9,370 nucleotides of DNA, from the NCBI GenBank assembly GCA_021779635.1, contig JAJYAH010000210.1, forward strand, positions 1-9,370. Reading direction: 5' to 3'. This DNA comes from Pseudomonadota bacterium (GTDB lineage Bacteria > Pseudomonadota > Alphaproteobacteria > Rhizobiales > Xanthobacteraceae). The position numbers and the translations under genes are program-made. The notes below the pieces were generated by a model. It was not told the origin of the DNA and did not search any database. It saw only the letters and a program-made list of their open reading frames with translations. Of this stretch, positions 5,808 to 9,370 are shown piece by piece (the stretch's first letter is position 1; the number at the start of each line of letters is the position of its first letter).

Positions 5808-6154
5808 GTGGTCCTCCATTTTCTGCATCATCTGCGCAAACCATCGGCTAGCGAGAAGGCGGTCAAAACAATAGGGACATCGCCGCTGACAAGCGGTAGC
5901 AGTCAAACTATACCATCGTTCAGCCGGCATCGATCAAGGCGCCGTCGCGTTCCTCTGGGGCACCGGCGGCACGACCGACGCGATGCTGTTTGGGCCGCCC
6001 GGGGCTACGAACTTGTGCCGGGGCGTTCGAAGCCCGACGCACGCCGTTGCGCGGGTGGCTCTGAGGAAAAGCCCTCAGGCCTGAACGGCCCACATTTATC
6101 TCGCGTTACCGTCAATCTTCAAAAGCCCTTATAAAATGGACACTTCTCACGGGA
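5808..6154. other. Gene-poor stretch upstream of the Tat-type gene
   Basis: About 350 bases with no gene I can support. The promoter of the minus-strand Tat-type gene should lie near 5815-5940. TTGATC (5937-5932) and TATAGT (5912-5907) with a 19-base spacer is the best minus-strand sigma-70-like pair, which is weak. The part from 5930 to 6120 has coding-like GC composition in short frames (for example AFLWGTGGTTDAMLFG), but no start site or known domain, and could be worn-down coding DNA next to the mobile-element zone. Confidence 0.4.
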
Positions 6155-6390
6155 TCAATGCAATGCGCTTCGGCAAGCTGCCCATTTCCAGTTGATGTAT
6201 GACGCGCAGCCCAGGATCGAAATGCCCAACCTTGCAGCGTTATAAATCGCGTTTCTCTCGGCATGTTCGGTCCAAGAATATTTGGCGGGGCGCTCGCGTC
6301 GCAACGCTACGTCGTCATCGACGCCACGAACAAGACCGTTGAAGCCGGTCGAACGAATCACGCGATCCGGACCAACGATCACGCACCAGT
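6155..6390 (-). pseudogene. dCMP-deaminase-family (CDA fold) gene fragment
   Basis: The frame reads CVIVGPDRVIRSTGFNGL, then RPAKYSWTEHAERNAIYNAARLGISILGC, the typical core of dCMP/cytidine deaminase family enzymes that convert dCMP to dUMP. The zinc-binding and catalytic HAE motif is intact (His codon at 6264-6262). The second zinc site PCxxC is not: the frame reads YINWKWAACRSALH and stops, so one cysteine and probably one codon are lost and the C-terminal third is missing. The N-terminal part is also missing. Homology begins right after the stop of the small ORF at 6396, where the mobile-element segment starts. It is therefore a dead piece of a gene cut by insertion and deletion. Confidence 0.7.
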
Positions 6391-6395
6391 TGGAC

Positions 6396-6710
6396 CTAAC
6401 AGGCTGTTGAAGAAGTGGCTGATCGGCGCGCTATGAAGGGAATCTCGTCGCCACATTCGAGACAGATCTCACCTTCGAGAGAGCCGTCATCCAGCATCTC
6501 TGCCCAACCATGGCCGCTTGCGGGCTCCATTTCATCGCTGCCATTCCATGTGAACGCGACGGCATCGCCTTCGCAGCGGCCATGGATTGATCCTGTGAGG
6601 CAATCCAAGGCGAACTCGCCACCGTCCTCGGCGAACAGAATGTAAGAGCCCGGCCCGGCCATGTCGAAATCGGGTGTTTCTACGACGCGCCACTTGCCCC
6701 GCACGCTCAT
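6396..6710 (-). CDS. Conserved hypothetical protein overlapping the transposase stop (possible IS passenger)
   Basis: A 104-aa acidic soluble protein, reading MSVRGKWRVVETPDFDMAG at the start, DEMEPASGHGWAEMLDDGSL in the middle and TSSTAC at the end. It resembles small uncharacterised rhizobial proteins. No function is known to me and no catalytic motif is seen. Its ATG overlaps the transposase stop as ATGA (6710-6707), the usual arrangement for translational coupling, and it has no separate ribosome binding site. It therefore seems to ride as a second frame of the insertion sequence rather than as a host gene. Its last codons lie in AACAGGCTGTTGAAGAAG (plus strand, from 6399), which looks like an IS end, and the deaminase fragment begins directly after. 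Confidence 0.6.
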   Translation of the reverse strand: MSVRGKWRVVETPDFDMAGPGSYILFAEDGGEFALDCLTGSIHGRCEGDAVAFTWNGSDEMEPASGHGWAEMLDDGSLEGEICLECGDEIPFIARRSATSSTAC

Positions 6711-7326
6711 ATCGGCACCGCCAGCAGTTTGGGCAGGCGGATCAGGTTGTAGGCCACAAGTGCCAGCGTGAAGGCGGCATCCACACGAGCGCGTCCCCGC
6801 AGCTTGACCTTGGCCAAGCCGGCGGAGCTCTTGATCCAGCCGAACACCTCCTCGATCCGTTTGCGGCAGCGCTGGCTGATCTCGTAGCCGGCATGGCGGG
6901 TGGTGCGGCCGTCAACGGCGGTCTTGCGTGGCTTGCCGGTCTTACTCAGATGCCCGTCGATCGCGATATGCGGAGTAACCGACCTGTCTCTCAGGTCGTA
7001 CACGAACTGCGTGACGTCATAGGCTTTGTCCGCTCCCAGAGTGACCCGCTTCGCGCACCCGCGCCTGTCGATCATGGCAAGCGCGATCTCCCGTTCGGCC
7101 GCGCCAATGGCTTGGCTTACCCCGCCCAAAACCGCCAACCATTGCGGTTCTCCATCAACGCATGTCCCATATAGCAGAGCTTGGCCGGCGGGCCGTCGCC
7201 CTTCTTGTAGAGCCGGGCCTCGGGATCGGTCGTGCTCGCATTGGATCGCTTCTCCTTGTGGAAACTGCGCTCGGCATTGCGCCCCGGGCCGTCCTGGTCT
7301 TTGTCGCTGCCATCCTTCTTCCGATC
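6399..7326. mobile_element. Truncated IS5-family-like insertion sequence remnant
   Basis: The segment holds the 3' two-thirds of an IS5-type transposase and a downstream small ORF. The left limit is set by the sequence CAGGCTGTTGAAGAAG at about 6400 and by the start of deaminase homology beyond it. The right limit (about 7321-7326) is where transposase homology switches abruptly to a fragment of another gene, so the right terminal repeat and the 5' third of the transposase are missing. With only one end left, no target duplication can be identified. The element should be immobile. Confidence 0.65.
6707..7326 (-). pseudogene. IS5-family transposase, 5'-truncated and frameshifted
   Basis: The DDE transposase core is recognisable. 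The first piece, from about 7320, reads KKDGSDKDQDGPGRNAERSFHKEKRSNASTTDP in part and then YKKGDGPPAKLCYMGHALMENRNG. One base has been lost near 7139 in the Gly-Leu junction, and the frame then continues LAVLGGVSQAIGAAEREIALAMIDRRG to the end. The second piece keeps GADKAYD (catalytic-type Asp, codon 7030-7028), RTTRHAGYEISQRCRKRIEEVFGWIK (catalytic-type Glu near 6850) and the C-terminal VAYNLIRLPKLL. About 204 codons remain; IS5 transposases usually exceed 300, so roughly the first third is gone. In the uncorrected frame the first piece ends at a TAA near 7119. The stop TGA overlaps the next ORF's ATG. Confidence 0.8.
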
Positions 7327-7572
7327 GCGAGTTGGCCACCGAGCACGGGCGTCGCAAAGGTGTAGGTCGGAGCTAGACAGAGGAGATCGGCCCGCGCATT
7401 CAGATTAGCATACCGTCGCGGGGATTCTGCCGATCTGAATTTCTCTTGCTGCCGCGACGTCACCTGAAGCGCCGACGTTCGTATAGTAGTAGACCGCCGC
7501 CATGGACCAGCCCGGTGCCCCGGGAACGGCAGCCAGGCTGCCGAATTGCCCCGGAAGCCAGAACGACACGCG
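7321..7572 (-). pseudogene. Fragment of an SphA / phenol-degradation MetA-family (COG4313-type) protein
   Basis: Two frames together give a continuous outer-membrane-type sequence: WLPGQFGSLAAVPGAPGW, SMAAVYYYTNVGASGDVAAA, REIQIGRIPATV, then after a one-base shift near 7410 NLNARADLLCLAPTYTFATP and VLGGQLAIG. This matches my memory of the start of the mature region of SphA-like / MetA-pathway-of-phenol-degradation proteins, which are beta-barrel transport-type proteins. The start codon, signal peptide and the last two-thirds are missing. It joins the transposase remnant on one side and the integrase remnant on the other, without spacers. It is clearly a dead fragment. Confidence 0.6.
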
Positions 7573-8329
7573 CAGCGTTCATCATATGCATCGGGTTCTG
7601 AAGCAGGCGCTCAAACAAGCCGTGAAGTGGAGTCTAATCAAGCGTAATCCTTGTGATGCTGTCGACCCACCACGCGTGGAGAAGCTGGAAATGAAAACGC
7701 TCGACACTACACAGACGGTGGATGCGCCGACCGAGATGCGCAAGACACGTTTCTTGATCGCGTTTTTGCTTGCTGGAATTTGCGGTTTGCGCCGTGGTGA
7801 GATCGCGGCACTACGCTAGAAAAACGTTGATCTCGAAGCCGGTGTGATGATGATCGTGCAAACCGCTCGGCAGATCAAAATCGTGGTCAGCTTAAGCCGG
7901 TGAAGAAGGGTCGTCCGGTAGCCCGATCGGGCATCAGGCTTGCTGAATTCAAAGCACACCGCGCCAGGCAAGCCGAAGAGCAATTAAGATTCAAATTGAA
8001 GCTTTCGCCGGATAGCTTCGTCTTTGCGCAGCCCGACGGCACGCCAATCAAGCCCGGCAGTATCACAAATGAATGGAAGCGGCTGGTGGCCAAGCACACC
8101 CTGCCCTGTATTCAATTTCACGATCTGCGCCACGCCCACGCCACCGCGATGGAGGGCAGCGGCGTCCATCCCAAGATTGCCAGCGAACAGCCACAGCTCT
8201 ATTGCCATCACACTTGACCTCTACAGCCATGTGCTGCCGAACATGCAGGCCGATGCCATTGAGGCGATGGACAACGAGTTGCTGGCAGCTATAAGCAAGC
8301 GCACGAAAGAGATGTTAGCAAACTGGTGA
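7565..8329 (+). pseudogene. int: Tyrosine recombinase / phage-type integrase, degraded
   Basis: Homology begins mid-protein with TRSVHHMHRVLKQAL, the end of the core-binding domain, so the N-terminal part is lost. The catalytic domain follows in three frames. The first, with GLRRGE (box I Arg), ends at TAG 7817-7819 where the family has Trp. After a shift near 7877 the second gives KPVKKGRPVARSG, LRFKLKLSPDSFVFAQPDG and HDLRHAHAT (box II His/Arg, 8119-8133). After a deletion of about five bases near 8188 the third gives HSSIAITLDLYSHVLPNMQ, with the nucleophile Tyr codon at 8222-8224, then the normal C-terminus. Every key residue survives, but no full-length protein can be made. It ends 58 bases before tRNA-Ser, as expected for an island integrase, although on the unusual 5' side. 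Confidence 0.85.
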
Positions 8330-8387
8330 GCAAAGCGACCTTTTCGATTAACCTAATGTCAAAATTATTCTTTGTTATCAATGGTTT

Positions 8388-8477
8388 GGAAGGGTGGCCG
8401 AGTGGTTTAAGGTACCGGTCTTGAAAACCGGCGTGCCCGCAAGGGTACCGTGGGTTCGAATCCCACCCCTTCCGCCA
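8388..8477 (+). tRNA. tRNA-Ser(UGA)
   Basis: A complete class II tRNA of 90 bases with encoded CCA. The acceptor stem is GGAAGGG (8388-8394) with CCCTTCC (8467-8473), and G8474 is the discriminator base. The D-arm holds GGCCGAGTGGTTTAAGG. The anticodon stem CCGGT/ACCGG encloses CTTGAAA with anticodon TGA at 8422-8424. A long variable arm, typical of serine, and the T-arm GTGGG-TTCGAAT-CCCAC follow. It reads UCA and, by wobble, other UCN codons. Serine tRNA genes are frequent island and phage attachment sites, which fits the integrase on one side and the terminase fragment on the other. No second copy of its 3' end is seen in the window. Confidence 0.97.
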
Positions 8478-8547
8478 TCCGCCAGTTTCCCGAGTGTCCG
8501 GGCTTGAGGCGATGCGCCCGCACTTTATGATTGCGACACGGCGTTGA

Positions 8548-8820
8548 TTACGCATCCCGATCGCCACAATCCGGTTGCGCTACGCCTGCGATGAATCGTT
8601 CCGCTACGATTCTAGCTAGAATCGGCCCTGCTGTGCCTTGGACTCTGATGCTGCCAACGCCGTGCTCCGGATAGTGGATTTTTCGATTGAAGTTAGTCGC
8701 CGTGCTGCGCGGGATTGGCGCGCCTGAGGGTTCTGAGAAGCACAGCGCCACGGCGTCCGCTTCGTCCGGTGACGGCATGCCGCGCTTCAGCACGACGGCC
8801 TTGGGGCCGCGCAAATCACA
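8548..8820 (-). pseudogene. C-terminal fragment of a phage terminase large subunit
   Basis: The frame reads LRGPKAVVLKRGMPSPDEADAVALCF, then SEPSGAPIPRS. The pattern SPDEADAVALxF is the usual end of phage terminase large subunits, the ATPase/nuclease motor that packages DNA, at the point where the nuclease domain closes. Everything upstream is missing: the frame meets a TGA that belongs to the neighbouring PilZ gene (8823-8825), so there is no real start codon (the nearest is a TTG at 8814). The last 50 or so codons after IPRS show no recognisable homology. It is a prophage relic, and no other capsid or packaging gene is left in the window. Confidence 0.55.
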
Positions 8821-8822
8821 CC

Positions 8823-9098
8823 CTATCCCTCACCATCCTGGTGAAGCCCTTTCGGCACTGCAACAAAGGTCAGGCCGATTCGTTTCTGCCGAATCCAGGC
8901 AATTCTGCATTCGTAGACCGAGGAGTCGTTGGCCATCACCAGACGAAAGCGGGCCGGCACGAAGGCCGGGTTCTCGATATCGATGGCGGCGCCCTCGGCT
9001 GAGATATTTCGAACCATACAGCTCATGACCGAGCCGCCGGACGACACGTAAGCCGGCTCACTGATCTCGGTCCGTGGGTACTTCCGCTTTTCTTCCAT
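8823..9098 (-). CDS. PilZ-domain protein (putative c-di-GMP receptor)
   Basis: A 91-aa cytoplasmic protein made of a single PilZ domain. PilZ domains bind cyclic di-GMP and control motility, polysaccharide or surface attachment. The two ligand motifs are present: RKYPR (R5xxxR9) and NISAEG (N31xSxxG36). A final strand reads RIAWIRQKRIGLTF. The ATG at 9098 begins MEEKRKYPR, the typical start of such proteins. A longer form from an ATG near 9143 (MFEAILARNCQSG) is possible, but the added residues are outside the domain. No good ribosome binding site decides between them. The tail VAVPKGLHQDGEG runs to the edge of the phage remnant, so the last residues may have been altered by the island junction. 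No partner gene is visible. Confidence 0.85.
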   Translation of the reverse strand: MEEKRKYPRTEISEPAYVSSGGSVMSCMVRNISAEGAAIDIENPAFVPARFRLVMANDSSVYECRIAWIRQKRIGLTFVAVPKGLHQDGEG

Positions 9099-9370
9099 CG
9101 ACGGCGGCCCTGACTGGCAATTGCGGGCAAGAATAGCTTCAAACATTAAATAAATCAGGCTGGTCGGTCGGAGCGAAGTCAGAACCCGAGGGGCCAACCC
9201 CGTGGACCAGACTAAGGTCGAACCCGCCGAACCAGCCGTCGGCAGTCTTGCCGACAACCGCGCCTGCCTGGCTCGGTTCCAGCCCCTCATCGGTGCGGCA
9301 CACGGGATCGCGAATTCTTGCTCGTTATCCGGTTGGATACCGGTATCCCCTGGCGTTTTTGAAAAGCCGC
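9099..9370. other. Upstream region of the PilZ gene, no further gene seen
   Basis: About 270 bases to the window end. They should contain the PilZ promoter. GTCGGCA GTCT TGCCGAC (9238-9255) is a perfect 7-bp hairpin without a T-run. Longer frames on the minus strand only extend the PilZ frame upstream and have no domain. Confidence 0.4.
9335..9348. promoter_or_regulatory. Perfect 14-bp palindrome, candidate binding site
   Basis: GGATACCGGTATCC is a perfect palindrome. A third half-site, TATCC, lies just upstream at 9326-9330 and is inverted relative to the GGATA at 9335. Three half-sites at one face suggest a DNA-binding protein, possibly for a gene outside the window. No other evidence. Confidence 0.35.

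Noticed and set aside
4846..5844. Long minus-strand frame of 332 codons
   Set aside because: It is a shifted shadow of the Tat-type gene, which has a ribosome binding site, signal peptide and sensible fold in the other frame.
5808..5930. N-terminal extension of the Tat-type protein to 266 residues
   Set aside because: The extension has no ribosome binding site and would bury the RR signal, while GGAGGA precisely precedes the ATG at 5807.
7155..7463. 102-codon minus-strand frame that looks like one gene
   Set aside because: Its first half is the SphA-like fragment and its second half is out-of-frame transposase sequence, so it crosses a junction of two relics.
8289..8567. Minus-strand frame across the tRNA, reading KGWDSNPRYPCGHAGFQDRY
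   Set aside because: This is the well-known false protein produced by translating tRNA-Ser antisense. The tRNA explains the sequence.
9099..9290. N-terminal extension of the PilZ protein to 155 residues
   Set aside because: The added residues are Arg/Ser-rich with no domain and include a hairpin region. The standard PilZ start MEEKRKYPR is at 9098.

Overview
The window looks like a chromosome segment of a high-GC alphaproteobacterium, most likely Bradyrhizobium or a close relative in the Nitrobacteraceae. The reasons are GC-rich third codon positions, a D-Ala-D-Ala carboxypeptidase next to an RlpA gene without a SPOR domain, a short PilZ protein, glycine/tyrosine-rich secreted peptides, and rhizobial-type insertion-sequence and integrase remnants. 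The genus is inferred from recognised protein families, not from a marker gene.

Left part (1-3103): a cell-wall pair on the minus strand, a partial DacF/PBP5-like D-alanyl-D-alanine carboxypeptidase and an RlpA-like septal lytic transglycosylase, separated by an epoxide-hydrolase-like gene on the plus strand. The hydrolase diverges from dac across a 154-base spacer that holds a perfect palindrome. It converges on rlpA with a 7-base overlap, and the intrinsic terminator of rlpA sits over both stop codons.

Middle part (3104-6154): a gene-poor stretch, a small lipoprotein ORF that ends abruptly in an outer-membrane-protein start motif (WTGFYVG), and two tandem minus-strand paralogues encoding small secreted Gly-rich proteins. 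These two share a two-cysteine C-terminal module, TTG start codons and an alignable leader of about 75 bases. Next comes a minus-strand exported protein with a Tat-type signal and a C-terminal CxxC, whose fold pattern recalls DsrE.

Right part (6155-8820): a junkyard of mobile DNA. In order it holds a dCMP-deaminase fragment, a truncated and frameshifted IS5-type transposase with an overlapping downstream small ORF, a fragment of an SphA/phenol-degradation MetA-family protein, a tyrosine integrase with a stop codon and two frameshifts, an intact tRNA-Ser(UGA), and a C-terminal scrap of a phage terminase large subunit. This looks like the eroded remains of a genomic island or prophage at a tRNA-Ser locus. 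Beyond it an intact PilZ-domain gene (8823-9098, minus) returns to ordinary chromosome.

No CRISPR array, toxin-antitoxin pair or complete defence system is visible. The most original signals are the duplicated Gly-rich/two-Cys peptide genes with their conserved leaders and the terminator embedded across the convergent ephA/rlpA stop codons.
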